From: Orychophragmus violaceus
Taxonomy: Eukaryota; Streptophyta; Magnoliopsida; Brassicales; Brassicaceae
Length of the DNA stretch: 64,000 nucleotides
Direction: 5' to 3'
NCBI GenBank assembly: GCA_030180135.1
Contig: CM058233.1
Span: 104,883,994-104,947,993 of the forward strand
Part shown: positions 1-10,009 of the stretch, piece by piece
How the letters are laid out: every line of letters begins with the position of its first letter
How positions within the stretch are numbered: position 1 is the stretch's first letter
Made by a program: the position numbers and the translations under genes
The notes under the pieces: generated by a model
The model's database searches: none
What the model saw: only the letters and a program-made list of their open reading frames with translations
What the model was told of the DNA's origin: nothing

Positions 1-1
1 G

Positions 2-2332
2 CCGTATGCGTTGACTACTGCGGTGTACTTGATAAATCGCTTACCCACTCCTGTCATTGGTAACTCTTCACCTTATCTAAAACTGTTTCAACAACAACCC
101 AATTATCTGAAGTTGCGGATGTTCGGGTGTCGATGCTACCCTTGGCTTCGTCCATACACTGCTCACAAACTAGAAGAACGATCAAAGCCGTGTGTCTTTG
201 TTGGGTACTCACTCACACAAAGCGCGTACCACTGTCTTGAGCCAGAAAGTGGACGTGTTTATACGTCAAGGCATGTCGAGTTTGTTGAAACAGAATTTCC
301 CTTCGCTCATGTCTCACCCATTGTTGAACCTGTCCCTGATTTTGTCCCAACTTCCTCTCATACTCGTTTGCTGTTACCTCACCCATCAGTGCCACTCGTA
401 CAAGACTCGATGCCCGCGCCCCTGATCTCAGATCCTCACCCACCGTCGCCGGTGATGTCACAGGCGCCGGTGCCGCTATCGACGCAACTACCTCAGGTAT
501 CGTCTATGACAACCTGTGATATTGCAACTGATATTGTTGATGCAGGTTTAAATTCCACAGGTGATGCACTGGTCCAGCAATCTTCTTCCTCTTTACCACC
601 ACCTCAGCCTATCCCTCTGAACCCGCCAAACCCGATACCTCTTCCTCAGCCCATACCACCATCAATCTCTAAATGCACTGCCCGAAAACCGCCACTCCCA
701 AACCGTCATAACATGACCACCCGTCGGAAAAACAATATCACCAAGCCAATCAAAAAGCTCACCCTCACAGCCACCAAAATTAATCCTCGCCCACCTATTC
801 CAAAAACCGCAAACCAGGCACTGCAAGATGACCATTGGCGATTGGCTATGCAAGAAGAGATGAATGCTCAGATACGTAATCATACCTTTGATCTCGTTCC
901 ACGGCGACAAGGACAAAATTTTATTACAACAAGGTGGATTTTTACACTCAAATATCATCCTAATGGAAAGCTGGATAGATACAAAGCACGGCTCGTAGCA
1001 CGGGGATTTAATCAGGAATATGGCATCGATTACGCAGAAACCTTTAGCCCGGTTGTCAAAGCCGTCACTATCCGCGTTGTTCTGCAGCTCGCGACTACTC
1101 AGAATTGGACACTCAAGCAACTGGATGTTAATAATGCATTTCTCCAAGGTACCTTGAGTGAAGAAGTATACGTCACCCAACCGCCAGGATTTATCGACAA
1201 AGACCGACCAGATCATGTGTGTCGCTTACACAAAGCACTTTATGGTCTTAAACAAGCTCCCCGGGCATGGTATCAAGAGTTGAAGTTGTTTCTCATGGGT
1301 CTTGGTTTTCGAAATTCAGTTGCAGATACCTCGGTCTTCGTTTACCTAAACAATGGAATCATCATCTATGCTCTGGTCTACGTCGACGATATAATCGTTA
1401 CTGGTAATAATCTCAAGCAAGTGGATCACTTCATCGCTGCACTATCCGATCGATTCTCTCTCAAAGAACCACAGGAACTGAATTACTTTCTTGGGATTGA
1501 GGTGAAGAGAACTTCTGCAGGATTACACCTAAGACAACAGAAATATATTCTGGACCTCTTGGAGAAGACAAAGATGCTGGACTCAAAACCGGTCGCTACA
1601 CCGATGCCACCACAGCCCAGAATGTCTATCACTTCAGGTACTCGTCTTGCTGATGCTAAAGAATATCGGATGGTGTTGGGTAGCTTGCAGTACTTGTCTT
1701 TTACCCGACCAGACATAGCCTATGTGTTTAACCGATTATCACAATATATGCATGCTCCCACGGATCAACATTGGCTAGCTGTCAAGCGAATACTACGCTA
1801 TCTTGCAGGAACGGTTTCTCATGGAATCTTGCTTCGAAAGAACACACCATTGCATCTACATGGCTTTTCCGATGCAGACTGGGCTGGTGATGTTGATGAC
1901 TATATCTCCACAGGCGGGTACGTGATCTACATAGGCTCCTCACCGGTTGCTTGGTCGTCCAAAAAGCAAACTGGTATTGCTCGCTCCTCGACGGAAGCAG
2001 AGTATCGGGCCGTCGCAAACACCACTTCAGAACTAAATTGGATAGGATCTCTTCTCACAGAGTTGGGAGTCAAGCTCACACAACCGCCAACTATCTACTG
2101 TGATAACCTTGGTGCGACATACTTATGCGCTAACCCGGTGTTCCACTCTCGGATCAAACATTTAGCACTTGACTTCCATTTTGTCTGGAATCAGATACAA
2201 GCTGGTGCTCTACGAGTCACTCATGTGACTACCAAAGATCAATTAGCTGATGCACTCACGAAACCACTGCCGCGACCACGCTTCCAAGAGCTATATCTCA
2301 AGATTGGATTAACTGAAGTTCCTCCATCTTGA
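2..2332 (+). CDS. Ty1/copia polyprotein, C-terminal part (integrase end, reverse transcriptase, RNase H)
   Basis: The frame is open from the first bases of the window, so the start lies upstream and this is the 3' part of a gag-pol polyprotein. In order it shows the integrase C-terminal region (about the first 100 residues), a Pro/Ser-rich linker, a copia-type reverse transcriptase with its YVDD catalytic motif at about 1379-1390, and an RNase H with SDADWAG (about 1870-1890) and RSSTEAEY (about 1984-2007). It ends at a TGA directly before a purine-rich tract. There is no internal stop or frameshift, so the insertion looks fairly young. The protein would copy element RNA into DNA and integrate it. 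Whether the whole element is intact cannot be told from this window. Confidence 0.93.
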   Translation, partial: PYALTTAVYLINRLPTPVIGNSSPYLKLFQQQPNYLKLRMFGCRCYPWLRPYTAHKLEERSKPCVFVGYSLTQSAYHCLEPESGRVYTSRHVEFVETEFPFAHVSPIVEPVPDFVPTSSHTRLLLPHPSVPLVQDSMPAPLISDPHPPSPVMSQAPVPLSTQLPQVSSMTTCDIATDIVDAGLNSTGDALVQQSSSSLPPPQPIPLNPPNPIPLPQPIPPSISKCTARKPPLPNRHNMTTRRKNNITKPIKKLTLTATKINPRPPIPKTANQALQDDHWRLAMQEEMNAQIRNHTFDLVPRRQGQNFITTRWIFTLKYHPNGKLDRYKARLVARGFNQEYGIDYAETFSPVVKAVTIRVVLQLATTQNWTLKQLDVNNAFLQGTLSEEVYVTQPPGFIDKDRPDHVCRLHKALYGLKQAPRAWYQELKLFLMGLGFRNSVADTSVFVYLNNGIIIYALVYVDDIIVTGNNLKQVDHFIAALSDRFSLKEPQELNYFLGIEVKRTSAGLHLRQQKYILDLLEKTKMLDSKPVATPMPPQPRMSITSGTRLADAKEYRMVLGSLQYLSFTRPDIAYVFNRLSQYMHAPTDQHWLAVKRILRYLAGTVSHGILLRKNTPLHLHGFSDADWAGDVDDYISTGGYVIYIGSSPVAWSSKKQTGIARSSTEAEYRAVANTTSELNWIGSLLTELGVKLTQPPTIYCDNLGATYLCANPVFHSRIKHLALDFHFVWNQIQAGALRVTHVTTKDQLADALTKPLPRPRFQELYLKIGLTEVPPS

Positions 2333-2460
2333 GGGGGAGTATAGGAGCTAAGTATAGAAAGGTCTTCATTGTAATTGTGATTGTATAATCCCTAGTGTCT
2401 CTCCTGTATAAATACTGTAACATACTCATCAATAATATTCATTCAGCCTCCAATCACATA
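2330..2460 (+). mobile_element. Copia polypurine tract and start of 3' LTR
   Basis: A purine run (GAGGGGGAG) overlaps and follows the stop codon of the Copia polyprotein, the usual place for plus-strand priming. It is followed by an AT-rich stretch with a TATA-like element (gtataaata near 2407) typical of a short Copia LTR. The outer LTR end cannot be fixed because the 5' LTR is outside the window. Confidence 0.55.
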
Positions 2461-2625
2461 GGCAGAAGGACTCGAAAAGTATCAACTTTGAAACTTCATC
2501 CCTTTCACTTCTGGTGCTGCATCCCCAAGAAACATATACTTTTAAAAGAGGGTTACCTATTAGTCTATTATACTAACAGTCTCATAACACCATGTGATCA
2601 AACCCAATCGATAATAATTGCAATT
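2461..2625. other. Unassigned spacer between Copia LTR and CACTA element
   Basis: No gene or repeat boundary is recognised here. Part of it may still belong to the Copia LTR. Confidence 0.3.
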
Positions 2626-3361
2626 TACTATAAAAAAAACTGCTGGATAGCTACGAATTCGGTCGCAGATATGACCATTTTCCGTAGCTATTTCGACAAT
2701 AACTACAGATAACTATAATTCGTCATTGCGTCTTTGAGCTTGTGGATATTTCCATTTCTTAGCTATCCACATTTACGTCTTTACGAAATAGCTATGACGA
2801 AATCCATAGCTAATAGCTACGAATATCGACGACGCTCATTCATAACTATAATGTAACTATAATGTAGTTTTATTGTTTATGATTATGAATTTAAAGTTTA
2901 GAGTTTGAGATTTTAGGGTATATTTAGGGTTTAGGGTTTGAATAACCACATATCAAATCGTGGTAATCTTTGGCTATTTTGCAATTCGTGGCTATCTACA
3001 GATACCCATAAACATTTTCGTGGTTAAGTATTCACGAAAATGTTGTAGCAAGTTCGTGGTTAAACTCTTCCACGATAATTTTGTGGCTATTCGTGGCTAA
3101 ATTAGCCACAAATAGCTACGATTTCAGATCGTGGCTAGGTAGCCACAAAAACTTTCTTGACTAGTTGTAGCTATGTTCTTCCACAAATGTATTTTCGTGG
3201 CTAAATAGCCATGAATGTCTTTTCGTAACTAAATAGCCACGAATGGCTACGAAATAGCCATAAATTTCAAAATTTAAAATTTATGGCTATTCGTAACTGG
3301 AAAAAATAGCCACGACCAATCCGTTACTTGGTCGTGGCTATTTCCAATTTTTCTTGTAGTG
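2626..3361. mobile_element. Non-autonomous CACTA (En/Spm) element
   Basis: The right end reads CAATTTTTCTTGTAGTG, the reverse complement of the common plant CACTA terminus CACTACAAGAAAAATTG. The left end (TACTATAAAAAAAACTG at 2626) is a decayed match. The interior has no ORF of note but is packed with about 10-12 bp subterminal motifs of the form cgtggcta / tagccacg in both orientations, like known CACTA transposase-binding arrays. The flanking trinucleotides (att and cat) do not match, so either the 3-bp duplication has decayed or the left end is off by a few bases. Confidence 0.72.
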
Positions 3362-3498
3362 CATGTCTTTCTTTCCAATTACATTCTTTTTCTCCAAGCA
3401 GTCTTCGAAAGCGTGGATGATTTCATGAACAGGTGACTCGGTGACAAGTCCCATCTGACCCAATAACTCGTGTAGCAGCTGAAACAGTTGCAGTGGAA
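3362..3498 (-). pseudogene. Possible exon fragment of an unknown gene
   Basis: On the minus strand about 45 codons read without a stop and look like globular protein (rich in Leu, His and Glu; for example LLHELLGQMGL and EIIHAFEDCLEKK). Neither splice sites nor a continuation could be placed, and I do not recognise the family. It abuts the CACTA right end, so it could be a remnant of the gene into which that element inserted. Nothing else is recognised between 3499 and 3866. Confidence 0.2.
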
Positions 3499-3866
3499 GA
3501 GAAACGAGTGATTGTCGAAGTGAATTTTTTGTGGGGTTTGGTCTTATTCAAGCGGGAAGTAGGGTTTCAGTCGACGGAGCAAGAGGCGACTGATATGCTC
3601 CCAGAACTTCATGGTCTTCTGGTGAAAGAATCGCCGCTAGAGAGAATATGGCTATGGGAAAGAGAGGGAAAAGGTGGTTGTCGGATTCTATCTGCAGTGG
3701 CGGCGGGTGTTCGATTCCTTTCTGGTTACAAGATAGTAAATTGTGAATTTTTCAATTTATTAAAAAGTACATTTTTACTTTCTTAATTTTGGCGTGAGTT
3801 AAGACACCTAATCTCCCTATAAATTAAATTAACTAATGTCCATTATATGTTTTAGTTAGGTTTTAA

Positions 3867-4859
3867 GTTTTTACATATTTCTTTTTCCTAGAACAGCCAT
3901 TTTCTCTCTCTTCGTTTAGAGGGAGAAAGCTTCTCTCCGCCGTTCCGTCACCACCTTCTTCACGGATTCTGATTTTTCAGAAGGAAGATGGTCGGCGGTG
4001 CTGGTTTTTTTCTTCTAATTTCTCTCTGTCGCTTCCTCTCCCCTATTTTCTGAGGGAAATCTTTTTTCCCCTTCTCTTTTAGTCCCGATCGAGTCGCATG
4101 TTCATCAATTTGTCGCCTCTGTTCTCGATCGGCTTTGTTTGGGTTTGTTTTGGTTTTGGTTTCAGGCATGTTATTGTACCGTTTATGGCTTGCCGTTCCC
4201 AATAAACTCCGATTTGCTGTCATGGCTGATGTTGCTTCCGATTTTTCGGATTTCACTGGGTTTTCCCAGTCCTTCTCGCTTTGCGAGTTTCATTGATCTC
4301 GCTCCCGTTCTCTCTCTTCTAGTGTCCTCCTTCCCCTGAGTTTCTCGCGACAATCCGACGGAGTTTCTTCCAATTTGATTGGATTAATATCGTCCCCGTG
4401 CCCTGCTTTAGAGGACAAGCATAAAAGGGATCCTGTTAGGAGCTTCTCCTAACGGTGGCGGCGTCTCCAGCCTTGGTGGTCTCCTCCGATGTTGTTCGCG
4501 TTTGGTTATCTTTGTTGCAGGTGGATTAGGGCGGTGTGCTCGGGAAGCGGTGATCAGCAAATGGTCCACGACGATACGGTGAGTGGGTCCGGAGTTCTAC
4601 GGCTGCTTTTTCCTCCACGACGGTCTCTGATTCTCCGGCGGAGCTTTCTCTGCGGATGCGTGTCTCCGGCGGTGTTCATCTGCGGACGCGTGTCGTGCAT
4701 GCCGCTTTCACTCTGCGCTTGACACGTGGTGGTCTTATCCCCACGAACTGTGTTTTTTTGTGTTTTGGTTTCTCATTGTATTGGGCTTAGGCCCGTTTGT
4801 AACTTTACCGTGGTCTATGAATGCAATCGGCTGACAAAAAAAAAAAAAAAGTTTTTACA
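3867..4859 (+). mobile_element. Poly(A)-tailed retroposon with target-site duplication
   Basis: A GC-richer block (about 3890-4835) ends in a 15-base A run and is flanked by a direct repeat, GTTTTTACA at 3867-3875 and 4851-4859, extendable by two A's. This is the signature of target-primed reverse transcription. The block has no reverse transcriptase ORF. It could be a LINE reduced to 5' and 3' untranslated parts, or a retrocopied transcript. Its insertion lies about 280 bp upstream of the ERF start codon and may contribute to that promoter. Confidence 0.7.
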
Positions 4860-4885
4860 GAACTTGACAAAAAAACAAGCTTCTC

Positions 4886-5134
4886 AGCACGTGTGTGGAA
4901 TAATAAACATGACTTTCGTCACCGCGTTGCCACGTAATCATCTTCTTCAAACGCGCATACAACCTGCGACCTTCTTCTTCATATGCTACTGTACCTATCA
5001 CACACATGCATATATACACTCACAACTCACAAGCCGCCATTATCACTACACTGTCAACTCTAAATATATACCTGAATTAAATATACACAATCAGCTATAT
5101 TCATCACTCCCTCTCTCTCTCTATACATTTAGTA
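4886..5134 (+). promoter_or_regulatory. Promoter and 5' leader of the ERF gene
   Basis: Between the retroposon tail and the ERF start are a G-box core (CACGTG near 4889), a CACGT element near 4932, a TATA-like catatata near 5008, and a CT-rich leader just before the ATG. G-box/ABRE-like elements are common in stress-responsive plant promoters; their role here is inferred. Confidence 0.45.
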
Positions 5135-5773
5135 ATGGATGCATCGCCCAAGTACACTGGTGTAAGGAAGAGGAAGTGGGGCAAATGGGTGGCTGAGATT
5201 CGTCTCCCCAACAGCCGCGAGAGGATCTGGCTAGGCTCCTTCGACTCCGCTGAGAAGGCGGCGCGCGCTTTTGACGCGGCTCTTTACTGCCTCCGTGGCC
5301 CCGGAGCGCGCTTCAATTTCCCTGACACTCCGCCGGAGATACCCGGCGGTCGTTCTCTGACGCCGCAACAAATTCAGGTGGCAGCTAGCCGTTTCGCCAG
5401 CGAGGAGGTATTACCGCAGCAGCAGCAGTATCATCCGCCGCCGTCTCCACGTGGCGACAATAAGACAGAAGAAGAAGGGATAATTTCGGCACGTGGGGAA
5501 ACAAGTGGTGGTATTGGTAGTGGTGGACCCACATTAGGGCAAGTTGGGAAAGAAGATAATAACAACGAAGGTAATAGTATCGACACGACGACGTATTGGC
5601 CTTTTATATGGGAGGAGAATCTTGTATGTCCTGGTTTTTCTATGGACGATTCAACCAATCTGTATTTTCCAACACAACAACAAGAACAGCAGCTCTCGTC
5701 TGATTTTTACTATGATGGAGCTTGTGAAGATGATTTCTCTTATTCTTACAATATTAACCTTTGGAATTTCTGA
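5135..5773 (+). CDS. ERF/DREB-family transcription factor with one AP2 domain
   Basis: This intronless gene encodes 212 residues. A single AP2/ERF DNA-binding domain occupies about residues 6-64 (GVRKRKWGKWVAEIR, WLGSF, AARAFDAALYCLRG). Val at domain position 14 and Leu at 19 place it in the DREB side of the family; the sequence most resembles group II members of the ERF016-ORA47 kind, which are nuclear regulators of stress or wound responses. After the domain come a short Gln/Pro-rich stretch, Ser/Gly-rich and Asn/Gln-rich segments, an acidic tail and a terminal LWNF, similar to the LW[DN]F end of related factors and probably an activation motif. The ATG chosen gives the domain immediately, as in the family. 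I do not recall this gene at the collinear A. thaliana position, so it may have moved. The exact orthologue is unsure. Confidence 0.92.
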   Translation: MDASPKYTGVRKRKWGKWVAEIRLPNSRERIWLGSFDSAEKAARAFDAALYCLRGPGARFNFPDTPPEIPGGRSLTPQQIQVAASRFASEEVLPQQQQYHPPPSPRGDNKTEEEGIISARGETSGGIGSGGPTLGQVGKEDNNNEGNSIDTTTYWPFIWEENLVCPGFSMDDSTNLYFPTQQQEQQLSSDFYYDGACEDDFSYSYNINLWNF

Positions 5774-5937
5774 GATCCATATTTTTACGTGATCTTGGAG
5801 CAATATTCCTATTGATTTATTCAATTTCTTGATCTTGGACCAATATTCCTATATATATATAGCTGAATCATTGTCCTTGTTTGGAAAGCCTATTGAGCTA
5901 GTTCTCTATGGGGTATAGTAATTGCTAGACTTCATCT

Positions 5938-6183
5938 TTTTCTTCTTTTTGTTTTTTTTTTTAACGCTGATACAGATTATGAGAACTATTACAAGGACAA
6001 TTTAACAGATAATACTACCTCCGTTCTACGAGAATCCATCAATGGTCACGATCAACGGCTCCACCTGCTCCTGAAAACTTCCTTATAAGCTTGCCTCCAT
6101 TAATCTTGTAAAACTGCGCCTTCGGGGATTCGAACCCAGTACCTGCCGGTGTAAAGCATTAACCACTTTTCTTCTTTTTGTTT
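5938..6183 (-). mobile_element. tRNA-derived SINE with target-site duplication
   Basis: On the minus strand the element begins with an A-box-like AGTGGTTAATGC and a B box GGGTTCGAATCCC (near 6126-6138), the internal RNA polymerase III promoter of tRNA-type SINEs, and ends in an A-rich tail (the T run near 5952). It is flanked by a direct repeat, TTTTCTTCTTTTTGTTT, at about 5938-5953 and 6167-6183. It sits just 3' of the ERF gene. Confidence 0.82.
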
Positions 6184-6603
6184 ATCAAACCAATTTATTT
6201 CACATGTGTTTTTTATGTGCTTTCTATATTCCACACTGTAATTTTTTTTTTTAAATTATATTTTCTTATATAGGATTTGCTAGAATTTTTGTAACAAGCC
6301 CATGCATGAATCTTGACCCCCTACGGCCCTACCTTTCGGTCTTACATAATCAAAGTTCTATATGTGTATGCCTGTCTATAAGTATTCACGTTTTACATGG
6401 GTGAAATGGTGTTTCAAAACAACTTTTATATAGAGTAGATATATGTATACCGAAAACTTTATGCACATCTACTGTAAAAAAATATGTTCAATGATGCTAC
6501 TCCAACTACAAGTTCTTGTTCAAAATGCGGCCGGGTGAAATTTAAACAGAAAATCTAGTTTCTGGAGCCATCACAACTATAATTAATATTATTACGGATT
6601 TGG

Positions 6604-6641
<38 letters not shown>

Positions 6642-7794
6642 TAACTGAAGAAATATATTATATGAGATGGATTTTTAACAAGTCTAATTACAAAATTTAG
6701 AGATATCATTAATTAAACCAAGTGATTGTAGTTTAGTGGTTTCCATTTGGTGGATAAATCGTCATGTTGATTTAGATCATGAATTGATTCCCCTCAAGTG
6801 TGGAATTTTCTAATTATTTATACTTGACCACTTAGTCGCACTTTAAATTTGAAAAAAATTTCTGAACACGTACTTGGATAAGATATCTCATGAAATTAGT
6901 ATTTGGACCTATAAAGCTTTTGGATCCCCATGATTACAAAATATATATCATTAACTAATGAAGGTAGCATAAGTTGAAGCAAGACATTTTTTACACTTTT
7001 GATAAAAAAAAAAAGACATTTTTTACACTATTTCAGTGTGGAAAATTACTAGCTAGAGCATCTCTTGGACAATTAAGTCCAGATTAATGTCAACAAAGTA
7101 TAATGAATGTCACGAATTAAGCTCAAGTGTTTAGGGTTTTGTTGCAAATAGTGAAGTAGATTAGTATAAATACAATTGTTGTTATGAATTCAGAAATGTA
7201 ACCTACCATTTTGAGCATACAAATCAATAAAAGAATAATTTGATCTTTCTTGTTCTCCAATTAAGCTTTTTTATTAAAATTTCCTTGCACCAAATAAAGC
7301 TCTAAAGGATGAACTATTTCATTTTTCATTTGATAAAGATCTAAGAATTTGAATTTTCCTACTCTTACATTTTTTTACCAAAAGTTCTTATAGAGAAAGA
7401 GTAATGTTGTATGATGTCAACTCACTTTGGTGACCCATATTTTTATCATTTTATAGGTCCACTTGGAATCCAAGATGGCAAAGGTAAAAGCCATTTATAA
7501 CACGTGCAATCATCAAGCATGAGGAAAATATTAGTTGATCCCTTGATTCGACTGAAAATTTGGCGATCCGGAGCCTAGAATAAATTAATCTGAGATTCCC
7601 GCGACCTTAATACTTGGAATAATATCGATATAATGCTATCTATGATGACAATTTTCTTTTTGATAAAAGAACACATCTTCAAAAACTAGGCATCATAAAC
7701 ATCTTCCAAATTTTTTTTATTTCCAGAAAAACTATGACAAATGATATATCTTCACGCCAACAACAAACCAATATTTCACACCTTCACCAATACC
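6184..7794. other. AT-rich intergenic sequence, no gene seen
   Basis: No coding sequence could be supported. The stretch includes a TA microsatellite (about 6609-6638) and, around 7060-7260, sequence with the look of a decayed LTR (TATA-like tataaata, then aataaaag). That could be the 5' side of the Copia remnant that follows, but I cannot define its ends. Confidence 0.35.
6609..6638. repeat. (TA)n microsatellite
   Basis: About 15 uninterrupted TA dinucleotides. Confidence 0.95.
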
Positions 7795-8250
7795 AATAGG
7801 GATGGTAACAAGGACGATTACACCTCAACTGAAGCTTACATTGTATATTTTGGTCGTCACCCAATAGTTTTTTCCGTCAAAAAAGCAAATGTGGGTGAAG
7901 CCTGATCTTCTACGGATGCCGAGTACATATTACTTACAGCTACCACCTCTGAGGTTTACATGATATACTTCTTACTGAATTGGGCATTTCAAAACAGTTC
8001 ACTCCGGTTATCTACGGTGACAACATAAATGCTACATATCTAATCGCAAATCAAATGTTTTACTCAAAAATGAAACATATTATCTTATATTATTATTTTG
8101 TTCGACAATCGACATTACATATATACAATGTGACAACTCTGTACCTCTCATGTTTCCTCCACTGATCAATTTGCAAACAAATTTTACCAAACCACTTCTT
8201 GATCTCGCTTTGAAAATCTGAGTGTCTAGTCGTTAGTCTTGAGGAAGTGT
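7795..8250 (+). pseudogene. Decayed Copia RNase H fragment and polypurine tract
   Basis: The broken reading frame aligns with the RNase H end of the Copia polyprotein at the window start: DDYTSTEAYIVYFG..P, SSTDAEYILLTATTSE, YGDNINATYLIANQMFYSKMKH, then a Leu/Pro-rich end and a purine tract (cttgaggaagtgtgtagg near 8240). There are in-frame stops (after GEA and after SCFLH) and at least one frameshift. It is a dead remnant. Confidence 0.8.
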
Positions 8251-8826
8251 GTAGGAATGTAGCTAGAAACTAGTCACATACGCTCCCTGTAATACTCGGG
8301 AAATTACACATTCAAATAGACTTCGTAGTGTTTTCCACATGTGTTCGGATTAGTGGCTAGAAATTAATAATCCAAACAAAATATATACATATATTCTGTG
8401 AAGCTACACATGAGTCGTTATTTTTTAAGCTACACATGAGTTGGTTCGGCTCAATATGGTAGGAACTAATTTGGGCGCTCATATAACCTCAAGACTCAAA
8501 CGTCCCATATTCCAAAACAAACTAATTAAGATGATGGAGTTAATTGTATTTTGAAGTTTCATTGACTCTCCCCATTTTTGTAACAGAAAATGGGATTAAA
8601 TGCATTTACGTATATATATTTACGAGAAGAAATTAATGAATTTCCATGTTTAGGAGAAGATGAAATTAAATGAAATTACAGATTTACAAGAAGATGGAAT
8701 TTCAAGAGACCCCATCACATTCCTATAAATTAGCTCAGTATTGTTACTACTATGGATCAATATAAGCATTCTTATTTTGTTTAGGATAAATAATAATATC
8801 TCTATTAGATTTCTAAACCCAAACCA
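8251..8826. other. Intergenic sequence with probable LTR remnant and ASK promoter
   Basis: The first part probably continues the decayed Copia LTR. Closer to the ASK gene a TATA-like cctataaatta lies near 8722. No gene is seen. Confidence 0.35.
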
Positions 8827-9279
8827 ATGTCGACGGTAACAAAGATCACTCTGAAAAGCTCCGATGGCGAGATCTTCGAAGTTGACGAGGCGGTGGCGGC
8901 GGAGTCAGAGACCATAAAGCATATGATCGAAGATAACTGTGCTGAAAACGGCATCCCGATCCCAAACGTCTCCAGCAAGATCCTCGCGAAGATAATAGAG
9001 TACTGTAAGAAGCATGTGGAGGCGGCCTCAAGTGAAGAAGATCTCAAGACTTGGGACTCTGAGTTTATGAAAGTCGATCAGAGGACTCTCTATGATCTCA
9101 TCCTGGCGGCTAACTATTTGAATGTCAAGGGACTCTTGGATTTGACTTGCCAAACTGTTGCTGATATGATTAAAGGGAAAAGTCCTGACGAAATCCGTGA
9201 GATTTTGAATATCAAGTATGACTTCACTGCAGAGGATGAAGAAGAGATCCGTCTTGAGAGTACGTGGTCGTCTCAATGA
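8827..9279 (+). CDS. SKP1-like (ASK) protein with an altered C terminus
   Basis: This intronless gene encodes 150 residues, the usual length for plant SKP1-like proteins. It has an N-terminal BTB/POZ-like fold (about residues 5-65, with LKSSDGE.FEV and IIEYCKKHVE) and a C-terminal Skp1 dimerisation region (about 75-145, with AANYLNVKGLLDLTCQTVADMIKGKSPDEIR). SKP1 bridges CUL1 and F-box proteins in SCF ubiquitin ligases. The last residues read STWSSQ, where nearly all family members end in a conserved NQWAFE-like tail that helps grip the F-box, so partner binding may be changed. It belongs to the fast-evolving, often tandem ASK group; the exact member is not identified. Confidence 0.88.
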   Translation: MSTVTKITLKSSDGEIFEVDEAVAAESETIKHMIEDNCAENGIPIPNVSSKILAKIIEYCKKHVEAASSEEDLKTWDSEFMKVDQRTLYDLILAANYLNVKGLLDLTCQTVADMIKGKSPDEIREILNIKYDFTAEDEEEIRLESTWSSQ

Positions 9280-9603
9280 ATCAATAGACGTGAGAATCAG
9301 TCGGTCTCTATGGTTCTCCCCCCCCCCCCCCTCTGTTCAATTGTTTTTATCTATTAGTCTATTCTGTCTTGGTCCAGTTAATATTTTGCGTCTCATGTTA
9401 TGCTATGAATTCTTCACCTTTATTGCATTAATCTTTCTTTTCTAGTACAACACTGACATTTTGAAATCTCCTGCGTTTCTGGTCACTTCAAGCTTCTGTT
9501 TAGCTTGTCTCACTTGTAACCACTTCCTCTTCAGCTGTAGCTAAGATTAAAGCTTTTTTAGTTTTGACCGTGTAATTAAGTCACCGGAAGTTCAGTTCTG
9601 AAC
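9280..9603. other. ASK 3' flank
   Basis: Probable 3' UTR with a run of about 13 C's near 9318-9331. No other feature is recognised. Confidence 0.35.
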
Positions 9604-9858
9604 ATGGAGACTAAGAATGAGTATTCTGACGATTCACTAAAGAAGCTTTCAAAGCTCACTAATACTCAAATTCTATCGATCTATATAGACAAAGCTATTG
9701 AACTTAACAGCAACAATGCTGTGTGAACCGTGCATTTGCTCACATAAAACTGGAGGCATATGGCAGTGCAATACAAGATGCATCAAAGGCCATTGAGAAA
9801 GTGATTAAAAGTACTCTCAAGGGCTATTACCGGCGCGGTTATGAGGAGGTTCGGATGA
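9604..9858 (+). pseudogene. N-terminal TPR fragment resembling protein phosphatase 5
   Basis: The read-through of this stretch (METKNEYSD at the start, KAIELNSNNAV, NRAFAHIKLEAYGSAIQDA, SKAIE, KGYYRRG) closely resembles the first tetratricopeptide repeats of plant serine/threonine phosphatase 5 (PP5/PAPP5). An in-frame TGA follows NNAV, the first repeat is partly scrambled, and the frame decays after YYRRG. No intron interrupts the segment and no phosphatase domain follows. It is a dead gene fragment, either retrocopied or carried by a transposon. Confidence 0.75.
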
Positions 9859-10009
9859 AAAGAACAAACAAATAGTCAAAAGGTCGATTGGATTGAGAAA
9901 ATCAAATAATCTGTAGATAATAATGACCCATAACTTATAACAAAGATGAATTCACATTCAAAACAACAACAAAATTCAACACATTAAACATGGGCAGAAT
10001 TTCAAACAT

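Noticed and set aside
662..1216. 184-codon minus-strand frame opposite the Copia polyprotein
   Set aside because: Shadow of the plus-strand reading frame; no family likeness.
6126..6170. tRNA gene on the minus strand
   Set aside because: A and B boxes are present but no cloverleaf can be formed; A tail and duplications show a SINE. The same applies at 47831-47895.
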